Positions 1 through 9,620 are shown, counted from the stretch's first letter. The stretch: DNA of 35,348 nucleotides from Bacteroidota bacterium (GCA_016717725.1 JADKFA010000006.1:1-35348); one strand, 5' to 3'. Program-made: numbers and translations. The notes: generated by a model not told the origin, from the sequence alone.

Positions 1-1353
1 GAAGATGAAAAATATCTTTTATTTATGTGTCGTAAGGGAACCCAGGAACAGAAATTCTTTACAAGGATTTAAATCAACCAAACATGGCTCCTAAAATATT
101 GTTTAAGGATTTTAATTATGAGTATGGTGTAGTTGACAATGTTGGAAGTAAAATTATGGTGAGCACAAATCAACAGCTCAAAACAATCACTTAATTTCTC
201 TCGATCTAAATTCTTTCAATCCTGAAATGATTACGAGAAGCAATGGAAAATATTAGTTCCTGAGACGAAATCGTTGTTGGAAAATGTTTCTACCGCAGGT
301 GGAAAATTATTTTGAATTATTTGCAAGATGTATCTTCTCATGTGTATCAATACAGTTATGAAGGAGTGAAAGAACACGAAGTTGAATTACCTGCTATTGG
401 CTCGGCTTCTGGATTCGGTGGATATATTGATGATAAGGAAGTATTTTTTACATTTACTTCTTTCACATATCCTCCTACCATTTATCGGTATAGTATCGCC
501 GATAAAAAAGTTTCGAAGTTCCGTTCGTCAGGCGAAGTTTAGTCCAGATGATTTTACGACAGAACAAGTATTTTACACAAGCAAGGAGGGTTCGAAAGTG
601 CCGATGTTCATTGTCTATAAAAAGGGATTGAAACGAGATGGAAAAAATCCTACACTGTTGTATGCTTACGGTGGATTTAATGTGAATTTGAATCCCGGCT
701 TTAGTGCAACACGCCTCGCACTCCTCGAGCAAGGTGCCATTTATGCAATGGCAAATATTCGTGGAGGTGGTGAATACGGCGATGCATGGCATAAAGCCGG
801 AATGTTATTGAAGAAGCAAAATGTTTTTGATGATTTTATTGCTGCTGCCGAATATCTCATCAGTGAAAAATATACTTCGTCATCTTTTCTCGCCGTGCAA
901 GGTGGATCTAACGGTGGACTGTTAATTGGCGCCGTCATAAATCAGCGCCCCGAGTTATACAAGGTTGCATTTCCTCAAGTAGGTGTAATGGATATGTTAC
1001 GCTTCCACAAATTTACTGTAGGTTGGGGATGGGTAGTGGAGTACGGATCAAGTGATACTCTCGCACATTTTAAAAATCTTTATGGGTATTCTCCCATCCA
1101 TAATATCAAGCCTGCAAATTATCCGGCGGTGATGGTAACTACTGCCGATCATGACGATCGTGTAGTGCCAGCACATTCGTTTAAGTACATTGCTACGTTG
1201 CAAGAAAATCAAAAAGGAACTAACCCAGTACTCATTCGTGTAGACGTGAAAGCCGGACACGGAGCCGGAAAACCATTGAGCAAAACCATCGATGAAGTAG
1301 CCGATACGTATTCGTTTATGCTGTTCAATATGGGTGTAACACCGAAGTGGTAA
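1..1353 (+). CDS. Prolyl oligopeptidase (S9A family), 5'-truncated and frameshifted
   Basis: Serine peptidase that cleaves short peptides after proline. The C-terminal alpha/beta-hydrolase domain is intact from about 545: the nucleophile lies in GGSNGGLLIGA (about 901-933), the catalytic Asp in TADHDDRVVPAHSF (about 1141-1182) and the catalytic His in KAGHGAGKP (about 1249-1275). Upstream, propeller-blade sequence is readable only by changing frame several times: EDEKYLLF at the very start, LYKDLNQPNMAPKILF from about 58, NNHLISLDLNSF near 183, and NYLQDVSSHVYQYSYEG from 312. The last change is near 505-540, in the linker DKKVSKFRSS to FSPDDF. The N-terminus lies outside the window. The breaks look like single-base errors rather than decay, because residues on both sides match the family. 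Family call is very secure; exact substrate is unknown. Confidence 0.93.
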
Positions 1354-1391
1354 ATTGGCAAATTGGCAAGTTGGTGAGTTGGTGAATTGGT
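1352..1391. repeat. Short AAATTGGC-type tandem repeat
   Basis: Immediately after the peptidase stop, units of the form AAATTGGC, AAGTTGGT and GAATTGGT follow each other about five times. This is the first part of a 210-bp repeat-rich spacer before purD. Confidence 0.7.
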
Positions 1392-1392
1392 C

Positions 1393-1439
1393 TCTCGATA
1401 GCTTTCGGGAACAAAATTAGGTCCCGATGGCTATCGGGA
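1393..1439. repeat. Two copies of the TCCCGATAGCTATCGGGA-type palindrome
   Basis: A degenerate copy (TCTCGATAGCTTTCGGGA, 1393-1410) is followed by a near-perfect copy (TCCCGATGGCTATCGGGA, 1422-1439) and then by the CAGAATTA tail seen at other copies. Related copies are at 8551, 11637, 11961, 12188, 15999 and 27510, each just downstream of a stop codon or inside the 11.6-12.0 kb repeat island. Confidence 0.8.
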
Positions 1440-1482
1440 TCAGAATTAGTTTGCGAAGAAGATTCTAGAAGCCAGATGCAAG

Positions 1483-1518
1483 CATCCAGAATCCAGCATC
1501 CAGCATCTAGCATCCAGC
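1483..1518. repeat. ATCCAGC heptamer tandem repeat
   Basis: About five consecutive 7-bp units related to ATCCAGC lie in the spacer upstream of purD. No coding potential was seen, and no TAnnTTTG promoter was found between this repeat and the purD start. Confidence 0.75.
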
Positions 1519-1563
1519 AACTTAAATACGGGTTGAAATAAAAATTTAGAATAAATTAATGCG

Positions 1564-2850
1564 ATGTCGATAATATTACTACTTGGATCCGGAGGCCGTG
1601 AACATGCTTTTGCGCGTGCGTTGACGATGAGCGCTCATTGTGAACAGTTATTTATTGCTCCCGGAAATGCTGGAACCGCCATGCTGGGAACTAACGTTGA
1701 TGTATCACCGAACGATTTTGAAAGTATCAAAATATTTGTTTTGGAGAACATGGTAGAACTCGTTCTCGTTGGACCCGAAGATCCCTTAGTGAATGGCATT
1801 GTTGATTTTTGAAGCGGATGCTTTGCTAAAACATATTCCGGTTATTGGTCCTTCTAAGATGGGTGCACAGTTGGAAGGAAGCAAGGAGTTCAGTAAAAAT
1901 TTTATGAAGCGTCACGGTGTTCCAACTGCAGCGTATGCAAGTTTACGTTTGCGAAGTTAGAGGAGGGATATAAATTCCTCGAGACATTGCGTCCACCTTA
2001 TGTGTTAAAAGCAGATGGTTTAGCTGCAGGAAAAGGAGTTCTTATCCTCGATCATTTACAAGAAGCAAAAGACGAATTGAAAGCCATGCTCGGCGATTCA
2101 AAGTTTGGTAAAGCTGGAGAGAAAGTGGTGATTGAAGAATTCTTAGATGGTATTGAAGTGTCGATGTTTGTTTTGACGGATGGTAAGAATTATAAAATTT
2201 TACCAGAGGCGAAAGACTATAAAAGAATTGGTGATGGTGATAAAGGATTAAACACAGGCGGAATGGGAGCCGTAAGTCCGGTTCCGTTTGTAGATGCATC
2301 CTTTGTACATAAAGTAGAAGAGCAAATTATAAAACCCACCATTCGCGGGTTAGCAGAAGAGAAAATTAATTACCGCGGATTTATTTTTATTGGATTAATG
2401 AATGTAGGTGGTGAACCCAAAGTAATTGAATACAATTGCCGAATGGGCGATCCTGAAACGGAAGCGGTTGTACCACGCATACAAAATGATTTCTTAGCAT
2501 TGATGCAAGCAACGGCAACACAGCAACTCGATAAAATCGATTTCAAAATTGATTCCCGCACAGCTGCTACCGTAGTCATGGTGTCGGGCGGCTACCCAGG
2601 AAATTTTGAAAAAGGGTACACCATAAAAAATCTCGATCAAGGTAGCGATACCATCGTCTTCCACGCTGGAACAAAAATGAATGGAAAGGATGTAGTCACG
2701 AATGGTGGTCGAGTATTAGCCATCACTTCTCTCGGAAATTCCATCGAAGAGGCCCTCCAAAAATCATATGCCGCCGCCCACCACATTAATTACGACTATG
2801 CCTACTACCGCAAAGACATCGGGCAAGATTTAATCTCACTCATTAAATAA
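1564..2850 (+). CDS. purD: Phosphoribosylamine-glycine ligase (two frameshifts)
   Basis: Second step of de novo purine synthesis: ATP-dependent joining of 5-phosphoribosylamine and glycine to give GAR. The N-terminal Rossmann-like part starts MSIILLLGSGGREHAFARAL, with VGPEDPLVNGIVDF about 70 residues later. The ATP-grasp core follows: KADGLAAGKGVLI, EEFLDGIEVSMFVLTDG, GDGDKGLNTGGMGAVSPVPF and YNCRMGDPETEAV. The C-terminal domain ends YRKDIGQDLISLIK. The frame breaks near 1805 (an extra T in a T run) and near 1950 (a missing T in AGTTTACG); repairing both gives one continuous protein of about 430 residues, normal for PurD. Because the gene is expected to be needed, sequencing error is likelier than a pseudogene. 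The purine gene at 12.2 kb is not in the same transcript. Confidence 0.95.
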
Positions 2851-2905
2851 TTCGCGGGCCCGCTGCGTTACCGTTGGCCTTGACGCCCACCGACGTTGGG
2901 TTTAA

Positions 2906-3629
2906 ATGATCCAAAAAACCCGCGCCATCGTCGTCGACATCACTCCCTACGCGGAGGCGAGCATCATCGTAAAGGCCTACACCGAAACCATGGGGCTCCA
3001 AAGTTTTTAGTGAACGGTGTACGCAAACCCAAAGCACGATTTGCCAACAATCTTTTTCAACCGCTTACCATCATAGAAATTGTTGCGTACTTTAAAAAGC
3101 AAGGTGGATTGCATCGCGTGTCTGATGTATCTGCATCACCACCGTTGGTTCATATTCCATACGACACCATCAAAACAACAGTCGCCTTATTCCTCGCCGA
3201 AATTTTATATCGCTCCATCAAAGAGGAAGAAGCAATCCCGATCTATTCGGATTCATTGACCACAGCATTCAAATCCTCGACCTCCACCCAGAAACCACCA
3301 GTCGATTCCATTTAATTTTTTGCTTACAACTTACACGCTATTTAGGATTTTATCCGAGCGGAAGATTTTCAAACTATACGCGATGCTTCGATTTAAAAGA
3401 AGGCGTTTTTCGAGAAAGCAAACCCATGCACCCTTACTTTGTCGACTATAATTTAAGTCAACGCTTCGACGAACTTTTGGAACAAACGCTCGAAGACACG
3501 CACGAAATGAAAATGACTGCTGACGAACGCAAACACATTCTCCAAGCCATCATCACTTACTTCGAACTTCACCACACCCAAGGATTCAGCATTCGTTCGC
3601 ATGAAGTGTTGGCGGAGTTGATGAGTTGA
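2906..3629 (+). CDS. recO: DNA repair protein RecO (two frameshifts)
   Basis: Recombination mediator acting with RecR to load RecA on SSB-coated DNA. The start at 2906 gives MIQKTRAIVVDITPYAEASI, the typical Bacteroidota RecO N-terminus and OB-fold, continuing to TETMGLQSF. One T is missing near 3005, after which FLVNGVRKPKARFANN and QPLTIIEIVAYFKKQGGLHRV continue in another frame. A second break near 3230 leads to LFGFIDHSIQILDL, HLIFCLQLTRYLGFYPSGRF and a C-terminus ending at 3629. The repaired length is about 240 residues, as usual for the family. It lies 55 bp after purD on the same strand, so cotranscription is possible. The spacer (2851-2905) is unusually GC-rich, but I see no clear promoter in it. 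Confidence 0.9.
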
Positions 3630-3683
3630 GTTTCGTACGGGATTTTTTTTCGAAGTGTTTTTAGTACAGCATCTTGGTTAGCT

Positions 3684-3979
3684 TCGGTTCGGGAGCACTT
3701 CGTATAGGAGTCAATTGAATTTAAAGGATGAGCCACAATTCGTATTGACTTGGATATCCAAAATACTAGAAATAACGTCGCCATTTATGGCGACGTTATG
3801 AATCCGCATCCTTATAGGCCGCGTCCCATAAATTGGATAAAGTCCAATTTTATGGGACGCTGGCTCTAAGTAGAGGGAGAGTATACCTGTAACCTCGCCA
3901 TAAATGGCGAGGTTACTTTATATATGAGAAAGAATTAATACTTCTACTAATAGTTGTTGAAACAGTAAATTAGACTGAC
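3684..3979. repeat. Three-hairpin direct repeat, copy 1 (element E1)
   Basis: This fills most of the 430-bp gap between recO and the T9SS gene. It shares CGGTTCGGGAGCACT, GTCAATTGAATTTAA, GATGAGCCACAATTCG and GGATATCCAAAATAC with the copy at 5666-5999, in the same orientation. Three hairpins follow: 3772-3799 (13-bp arms ending CGCCAT/ATGGCG), 3821-3860 (arms GCGTCCCATAAATTGGA and its near-complement, one A missing) and 3889-3916 (13-bp arms GTAACCTCGCCAT/ATGGCGAGGTTAC). The tail resembling AACAGTAAA..TGACG is also shared. The element starts 84 bp beyond the stop codon of the intervening gene. The hairpins may terminate transcription between the convergent recO and T9SS genes (inference). Confidence 0.85.
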
Positions 3980-4062
3980 GCGAATAAATAGTACTAAGGG
4001 ACGGCAGCTCAACTCCTATTTCTTCCTAAAAACAATATTCACGAATATTCCACTGCGAAAAC

Positions 4063-5582
4063 CTACCATTTAACAAACCTCCCCGTCAGCACTTCCTTCT
4101 CCGTACTTAATCTCACAATATAAACTCCATCCGCTTGAGAGGAAAATAAACTACTATTCGAAAAATAACTTCCATCCGTTTCAGATGAAATACTTTCCAT
4201 TAACTGTCCATTAATATTATAAAACTCCAATGTTGCATTTCTTCCTTGTAACTCCTCGGCATTCACAAAAACTGTTTGCCATGTCTTGTCATAGTAGAGT
4301 TTTAACTCTTTATTTTTAGGGAATAAGTCAATTAATCCTACAGCGGTAAGGGTGTCACAAGGACTACCGTGTAATGTGTCTAGTTCATAGTTGTAGTTAT
4401 TAGGGAGACCCACATATGCCTTATGTCCACCTAGGTAAAATGAGGATACTTGAAGGTCACATGAAGCACCGAGACTATCAGGATAATTAATTACAGTTAA
4501 ATTGGAATTAGTGTTATTTATAGTTGATGCACAATATAAATAGTCTGTACATCCATCTGGAACGTTCGAAAAGACACTTGAATAAATCTTACCATCTGGA
4601 GCTAGCTTTAATGATCCAGGTGTATCTGGGTCGGAAAAAATATGAATGGTGTCAGCGCTCAAAAGGAAATTTGAATTATTAAAATCAAATTGGATTAAAT
4701 AGTTGGAATCGCCAGCAGCTCCTTGGTAAATTAAATAAGTATATATTTTACTTTCATCGGGAGAAACTTCAAAGTCCCAAAATCCCAAGTAACTAGAAGA
4801 AGTCGAATATATTTGTCTGTTTGAAAAATCCCATTGCATCTATCAAAATTGTACCTTTCAATAATTCCATTTGGAGCAACGTTGTACAAATGATCTACCA
4901 AGCTAATTAAATTTTAATCGATAAAAGCCTTGTTTGATACATTTGGTCCAATGAATTGAGTTGGATTTCTTGTCACTCCAGATGGACTAATTAAATATGC
5001 AGTAATATCTTTAGTAGGGATTGTTTTCCAATCTTGCTATTACCCACCAATCCCTACCGTTACCATGACGAACGGCAGTAATACCATCACAAATCGTATC
5101 ATTTCTAAGCTGCACATTTTTTTGAACCACTTTTCCAAGTCCTCCATTAAATGATAAATCTACGATAGAATAATATAGTCCATTACTGGTTGAGCAATGC
5201 CAGCACAGAAAATATAAAACGATTAAAATTACCAGGATCAGGAATAATTACCATTTCTTGGTACAACAACCTGCCCTAACCAAAGAGTCTCCACTTTGCA
5301 TTACGACATGATTATTACTTATAACAGTACCATCCGTGAAAATATAATTGGATTCAGCCATTAAGACCAGTTTGGAGACCCACAATAAAAAGCAAATCAC
5401 CCAAACTATCACAAATACTGGCACAAGAACCTCGCACTCGTAGTACGCTGTTTGCAGCTTGTGGATTCGCCAAATTTTTGAAATCAATTCCAGCGCTATC
5501 TCCGAATGCCCAATAACGGTCGGTGAATTGAGCGGAAAGGGAGGTGGTGAATAAAATAGAAAATGAATAAAATTCGTAGCAT
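4063..5582 (-). CDS. T9SS-exported protein of unknown function (type A sorting domain), frameshifted
   Basis: An exported surface or extracellular protein. The C-terminal part is open from 4839 to 4063 and ends with a T9SS type A domain: KTWQTVFVNAEELQGRNATL, FYNINGQLM, then DGVYIVRLSTEKEVLTGRFVKW. Before it are YVSPDES-like and LKLAPDGKIYSS stretches typical of Bacteroidota proteins that end with a list-like propeller region. Upstream, coding sequence continues in alternating frames: NVAPNGIIERYNFDRC near 4850, DITAYLISPSGVTRNPTQFI near 4970, RHGNGRDWWVIARL near 5060, then FTDRYWAFGDSAGIDFKNLA and GSCASICDSLGDLLFY between about 5530 and 5400. The chosen start (ATG at 5582) gives MLRILFIFYFIHH, a signal-peptide-like start, followed after a break by an AQF-type cleavage site. 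Repaired length is about 500 residues. Both ends are flanked by the direct repeats at 3684 and 5666. Confidence 0.82.
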
Positions 5583-5665
5583 GCAAGGAATCTTGGTTGG
5601 GTAAATATATGGGTTTCGAACGGAAAATTCTATTGATTTGTTTTTCGCTCGTGATCTGATGGACT

Positions 5666-5999
5666 CCGGTTCGGGAGCACTGCGTATAAGAGTCAATTGA
5701 ATTTAATGGATGAGCCACAATTCGTATTGACATGGATATCCAAAATACAACTGAACACCGCCAAACAAATCTAACTTGTATCAAACGAAATAACGTCGCC
5801 ATTTATGGCGACGTTATGAATCCGCATCATTAATAGGCCCTCGTCCCATAAAATTGGATGAAATCCAATTTTATGGGACGAGGGCTCTAGGTAGAGGGAG
5901 TATACCTGTAACCTCGCCATGAATGGCGAGGTTACCTTATGGGCGAGGGTGAATTAATATTTCTACAAGTGGTTGTTAAAACAGTAAACTTGCCTGACG
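5666..5999. repeat. Three-hairpin direct repeat, copy 2 (element E2)
   Basis: Second copy of the repeat at 3684-3979, same orientation, filling most of the gap between the T9SS gene start and the aldehyde dehydrogenase. It has about 40 bp (5749-5788) absent from copy 1. Hairpins are at 5790-5817 (arms match copy 1), 5837-5885 (perfect 23-bp arms around GAA) and 5908-5935 (13-bp arms). The middle hairpin's outer stem is CCCTCGTCCC/GGGACGAGGG against GCGTCCC/GGGACGC in copy 1, so both sides of the stem changed together. From 6000 to 6085 I see nothing beyond a weak TAAATTCG that could be a -7 box. Confidence 0.85.
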
Positions 6000-6085
6000 G
6001 AATGCTTAGTGCCTAATTTCGATTGCTATTGGAAGCAACATCTTACCAATAACATCTTTTTCCCTAAATTCGTAAAAATTTCGGA

Positions 6086-7561
6086 ATGAAAAAGCCCATC
6101 AAAATAAAACCCCTCAATTTTTCCGGCGACTTCAAATACGCCCCTGCGCCGGAAGGGACGGAACATATTCAATTAAAGGAGAAATATTCTTTGTTTATCA
6201 ATGGAAAATTCGTTGCTCCATCAAGCAAAAAATATTTCGATACGATAAACCCATCTTCCGAAAAGAAAATTGCTTCTATTGCAGATGCGAATGCTGCGGA
6301 TGTAAATTTAGCAGTGAAAGCAGCTCGTACCGCTTACGATAAAACTTGGTCGAAGATGCCCGCTGCAGAGCGTGGAAAATACTTGTACCGCATTGCCCGA
6401 ATCATTCAAGAGAAAGCGCGTGAGTTGGCTGTGATTGAAAGCATGGACGGCGGTAAACCCATTCGTGAGAGTCGCGATATTGATGTTCCTTTAGCCGCTG
6501 CGCATTTTTTCTATTATGCAGGTTGGGCCGATAAGTTAGAGTATGCATTTCCAGGAAAGAAGGCAAGCCCCATTGGTGTAGCTGGACAAATTATTCCGTG
6601 GAACTTTCCTTTGTTGATGGCGGCATGGAAAATTGCTCCCGCTTTAGCCTGTGGAAATACTGTTGTGTTAAAGCCTGCTGAAACAACGCCTTTAACAGCG
6701 TTGAAATTAGCAGAGATTTTTCAGGAAGCAGAACTTCCGCCTGGTGTAGTAAATATTATTACTGGTGCAGGTGCAACCGGTGCAGCCTTGGTGAATCACC
6801 CCGGTATTGATAAAATTGCATTTACAGGTTCTACCGATGTGGGAAAGTTAATTCAAAAAGCAATTGCCGGAACCGATAAAAAATACACACTCGAGTTAGG
6901 TGGGAAAGCCGCTAATATTATTTTTGAAGATGCTGCCATTGATCAAGCAGTAGAAGGAATTGTGAACGGAATTTTCTTTAATCAAGGTCATGTATGTTGC
7001 GCAGGGTCTCGACTCTTTGTTCAAGAGGGCGTTGCGAAGGAAGTGATCCGCAAATTAAAAGATCGTATATCCACCCTGTTAGTAGGCGATCCCATGGATA
7101 AGAATACCGACATCGGTGCTATCAATTCGAAGGAGCAGTTGTCAAAAATTAAATCATTAGTGAATGCCGGAATAAAAGAAGGCGGTGAATGTTGGCAACC
7201 TGATTGCGCTATTCCCTCGAAAGGATATTGGTTCCGCCCCACCTTGTTTATGAATGTGGCACAATCACATCGCATTGTGCAAGAAGAAATTTTTGGACCT
7301 GTATTAGCGATTCAAACTTTTCGCACGGTGGAAGAAGTAATCGAGAAAGCAAACAATACTCCTTACGGACTCAGTGGTGGTGTATGGACCGATAAAGGCG
7401 CGAAAATATTTAATGTCACTGGAAAAATTAAAGCCGGTGTGGTGTGGGCGAATACTTACAATAAGTTCGATCCTACAAGTCCTTTCGGTGGATTTAAAGA
7501 GAGTGGAATGGGTCGTGAAGGCGGACTCCATGGATTAATGCCTTATGTAAAACTTTCTTAA
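6086..7561 (+). CDS. NAD(P)-dependent aldehyde dehydrogenase, catalytically complete
   Basis: Oxidises an aldehyde to the acid with NAD(P)+. All ALDH landmarks are present: PWNFPLLMAAWKIAPALACG with LKPAETTP (coenzyme binding), FTGSTDVGK, general base Glu in LELGGKAANIIF, nucleophilic Cys in NQGHVCCAGSRLFVQE (about residue 305), EEIFGPVLA, and PFGGFKESGMGREGG near the C-terminus. At 491 residues it is full length. The frame is intact. The N-terminus has a proline- and lysine-rich stretch of about 30 residues before the usual LFINGKFV. A cysteine-less ALDH-like gene follows 23 bp downstream, so the two are probably one operon. This pairing resembles the two ALDH units fused in ALDH16 enzymes, which makes an ALDH16-like function plausible; the substrate is not readable from sequence. 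Confidence 0.93.
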   Translation: MKKPIKIKPLNFSGDFKYAPAPEGTEHIQLKEKYSLFINGKFVAPSSKKYFDTINPSSEKKIASIADANAADVNLAVKAARTAYDKTWSKMPAAERGKYLYRIARIIQEKARELAVIESMDGGKPIRESRDIDVPLAAAHFFYYAGWADKLEYAFPGKKASPIGVAGQIIPWNFPLLMAAWKIAPALACGNTVVLKPAETTPLTALKLAEIFQEAELPPGVVNIITGAGATGAALVNHPGIDKIAFTGSTDVGKLIQKAIAGTDKKYTLELGGKAANIIFEDAAIDQAVEGIVNGIFFNQGHVCCAGSRLFVQEGVAKEVIRKLKDRISTLLVGDPMDKNTDIGAINSKEQLSKIKSLVNAGIKEGGECWQPDCAIPSKGYWFRPTLFMNVAQSHRIVQEEIFGPVLAIQTFRTVEEVIEKANNTPYGLSGGVWTDKGAKIFNVTGKIKAGVVWANTYNKFDPTSPFGGFKESGMGREGGLHGLMPYVKLS

Positions 7562-7584
7562 TATTTTTCTAGATCAAATCAGAG

Positions 7585-8549
7585 ATGGCAACAAAAACAG
7601 CATCAAAAGTAAAACCGAAAGTAAAAGCAACGGCTAAAAAGCAAATCTGCTAAAAATAAAACCCACATCTGCCAACGGGTCGACTAACGGTCATGCAGTA
7701 ACGTCAACACGACTAGACGTTCGAAAAACGTATAAAATTTATATCGACGGTAAATTCCCACGCACGGAGTCAGGAAGAATTTATCCTTTGAAAGATGCGG
7801 CTGGAAATATTATCGCCAATATTTGTCGTGGATCAAGAAAAGATTTACGAGAAAGCATTGTTTCCAATCGCAAAGCGCAGTCGGGATGGTCGAGTAAATC
7901 TGCCTACAATAAAGGACAAATCTTATATCGCATCGCAGAAACCTTAGAGAGCAGGAAAGCACAATTTGTTGACATCTTGTGTAAGCAAGGAGATTCTGTT
8001 ATAAATGCTAAAAAGGAAGTAGATACTGCCATTGATGTTTTAGTTTATTATGCAGGATGGTGTGATAAGTACATTCAAGTATTTAGCTCCGTGAATCCAG
8101 TAGAAAGTTCACATTTTAATTTCTCCTATCCCGAACCAACCGGTGTTGTTACCGTGATGGCTCCCCAGAAGCAAGGTTTATTAGGTATTGTTCATTTAAT
8201 CGCGCCCATGATTATTGGGGGAAATGTATGTACTGTATTTGCGAGCGAAAAATACCCCATGACAGCAGTTGACTTAGCAGAAGTATTAAATGCTTCCGAT
8301 GTGCCTGGTGGTGTGGTGAATATCATCACCGGCTTGCAAAAAGAATTTATTGGACACGCTTCATCTCACATGGATGTGAATGCCATTCTATTTTCTGATC
8401 TCGATCAAGTACAACGAAAGCTCATTCAAGAAAACGCATCGTTAAATGTGAAACGCGTGTTGGATTTTTCGAAAGAAGATATGTTATCACCGTATCGAAT
8501 TTTAGCTGCCCAAGAAATTAAAACAACGTGGCACCCCGTTGGGAATTAA
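7585..8549 (+). CDS. Short ALDH-superfamily protein without catalytic cysteine (one frameshift)
   Basis: Starts MATKTASKVKPKVKATAKK, a Lys/Ala-rich tail, then an indel near 7635 in an A-rich run moves the frame to KPTSANGSTNGHAV and KTYKIYIDGKFPRTESGRIY. From 7788 it is open to the stop. It resembles the coenzyme-binding half of ALDH: YYAGWCDKYIQVFSSV, EPTGVVTVMAPQKQGLLGIV (where active enzymes have PWNFP) and VPGGVVNIITGLQKEF. No GQxC nucleophile segment, no ELGG glutamate and no EEIFGPV segment is present, and the protein ends IKTTWHPVGN, about 320 residues in all. It therefore cannot act as an ordinary dehydrogenase and is likely a structural or regulatory partner of the gene just upstream, as the degenerate second domain is in ALDH16 proteins. 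Its stop is followed at once by a TCCCGATAGCTATCGGGA palindrome. Confidence 0.82.
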
Positions 8550-8550
8550 G

Positions 8551-8622
8551 TCCCGATAGCTATCGGGATCAGAATTCAGTCGCGAAGCTTCGCGATCAGA
8601 ATTAAGTCTCAATAGCTATCGC
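8551..8622. repeat. Palindrome cluster after the ALDH pair
   Basis: A perfect TCCCGATAGCTATCGGGA (8551-8568) begins 2 bp after the stop codon. It is followed by a second perfect palindrome, CGCGAAGCTTCGCG (8581-8594), and a half-degenerate copy AATAGCTATCGCATT (8610-8624), each linked by ATCAGAATT-like spacers. Likely a transcript-end structure or an interspersed repeat. It is the first part of a 456-bp gap (8550-9005). Confidence 0.8.
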
Positions 8623-8700
8623 ATTTACAACAGGCTAAACCTAAGGTTTAAAATAATTCGTAGATAGTTGGATAGCTAGCCGCGAAGCCCCGCGACTAAA

Positions 8701-8800
8701 TTGTAGAGACGCCATTAATGGAGTCTCTACAAAAAATTACCCCCTTAATACAGCCCGCCATCCATAAAATTGGATATCATCCAATTTTATGGATGGCGGG
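8701..8800. repeat. Two-hairpin element, copy 3 (E3)
   Basis: Hairpin A at 8701-8732 has 15-bp arms (TTGTAGAGACGCCAT against ATGGAGTCTCTACAA) with one mismatch. Hairpin B at 8754-8800 has perfect 22-bp arms (CCCGCCATCC.. and ..GGATGGCGGG) around ATC. The inner CATAAAATTGGAT stem is the same as in copies 1, 2 and 4, while the outer stem differs on both sides. The preceding AGGCTAAACC and CGCGAAGCCCCGCGA segments also recur before copy 4 at 11661-11720. Confidence 0.85.
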
Positions 8801-8882
8801 ATTAACTATGTAGGTCGAAACTCTATTTCGAAAGCTGTTGAGACTGAACTTTATCATAAATAGCCCAGATTCTTAAAAAAAA

Positions 8883-8914
8883 TTTGCAAAGAAGGTGTTT
8901 GCCACCTACTTTTG
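8883..8914 (+). promoter_or_regulatory. Bacteroidota-type promoter for the TetR operon
   Basis: TTTG (8883-8886), then 20 bp, then TACTTTTG (8907-8914), matching the -33/-7 consensus TTTG-N(17-21)-TAnnTTTG. The TSS would fall at about 8919-8922, inside the palindrome described next, giving an 85-nt leader to the TetR start. Confidence 0.75.
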
Positions 8915-8917
8915 CGG

Positions 8918-8931
8918 AGTGAGCGTTCACT
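8918..8931. promoter_or_regulatory. Probable TetR operator at the transcription start
   Basis: AGTGAGCGTTCACT has inverted arms AGTGA/TCACT around a 4-bp centre, and overlaps the predicted start of transcription of the TetR gene. Location and shape fit autorepression by the product of the gene at 9006. This is an inference; no binding data can be read from sequence. Confidence 0.55.
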
Positions 8932-9005
8932 AACTTAAGATATTTGTTATAATATCAATAAGTTATGAGCAAAATATATTAGAATCCGAATATGCAATTT
9001 ATAAA

Positions 9006-9596
9006 ATGATAGAGGAAATAACCGATCGTCAGCAGGAAATAATCGAAGCCGCTTGTAAGCTTTTAACTACATCAGGAGTAGGAGGCTTGACGATAAAAAA
9101 CCTTGCCAAGGAAATGCAGTTTTCCGAAAGTGCGATCTATCGACACTTTGCGAGTAAGGAAGAAATCATCATTAGTCTGCTTCAATATTTGGCAACGACC
9201 ATGGATGTTCGTTTGACGAATGCAGTTTCAGATATCCAATCACCAAAAGAAAAATTTCAAGCCATCTTTAAAAATCAATTTTCATTTTTTAGTGAGCATT
9301 CATGTTATGTTGTCGCTGTTTTTTCAGATGGATTGATGGAAGAAAGTCAGCGCATCAACGAAGTAATTCTAAAAATCATGGGCGTGAAAATGAAGCATGT
9401 GATGGCAATCATTGTCGAAGGGCAGGAGAAGGGAATTTTTACGGATGAAATTTCAGCGGAAGAAATGATACATCTTGTCATTGGAACTTTCCGTCTGCAA
9501 ATGTTTAAGTGGCGTGTAGCCAATTTCCAATTTGATATTAAAAGTGTAGGTGAAAAAATGATTCAATCATTGCTCATCCTTCTTCTAAAAAAATAA
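9006..9596 (+). CDS. TetR/AcrR-family transcriptional regulator
   Basis: A 196-residue one-component repressor. The N-terminal HTH is typical: DRQQEIIEAACKLLTTSGVG, then LTIKNLAKEMQFSESAIYRH, then FASKEEIIISLLQYL (residues about 7-60). The C-terminal helical ligand-binding half has no recognisable specificity. The start was chosen as the ATG giving MIEEITDRQQEI; an upstream ATG (8993) meets a stop after five codons. The frame is intact. It is followed 24 bp later by an exported T9SS protein and then a cupin, so the three are probably one unit controlled by the promoter and operator at 8883-8931. Confidence 0.93.
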   Translation: MIEEITDRQQEIIEAACKLLTTSGVGGLTIKNLAKEMQFSESAIYRHFASKEEIIISLLQYLATTMDVRLTNAVSDIQSPKEKFQAIFKNQFSFFSEHSCYVVAVFSDGLMEESQRINEVILKIMGVKMKHVMAIIVEGQEKGIFTDEISAEEMIHLVIGTFRLQMFKWRVANFQFDIKSVGEKMIQSLLILLLKK

Positions 9597-9620
9597 AGAA
9601 AATATATAAATTGAAATAAA

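Noticed and set aside
1..3629. Pseudogene interpretation of the frameshifted peptidase, purD and recO
   Set aside because: Residues on both sides of each break remain conserved, breaks are single-base and often in homopolymers, and housekeeping genes are affected; sequencing error is more likely.
3569..3784. Minus-strand ORF starting MATLF inside the hairpin repeat, with a similar ORF in the second copy at 5248-5802
   Set aside because: Similarity is at the DNA level of a repeat whose signature is hairpins; the two ORFs diverge in frame outside it, and the second overlaps the T9SS gene.
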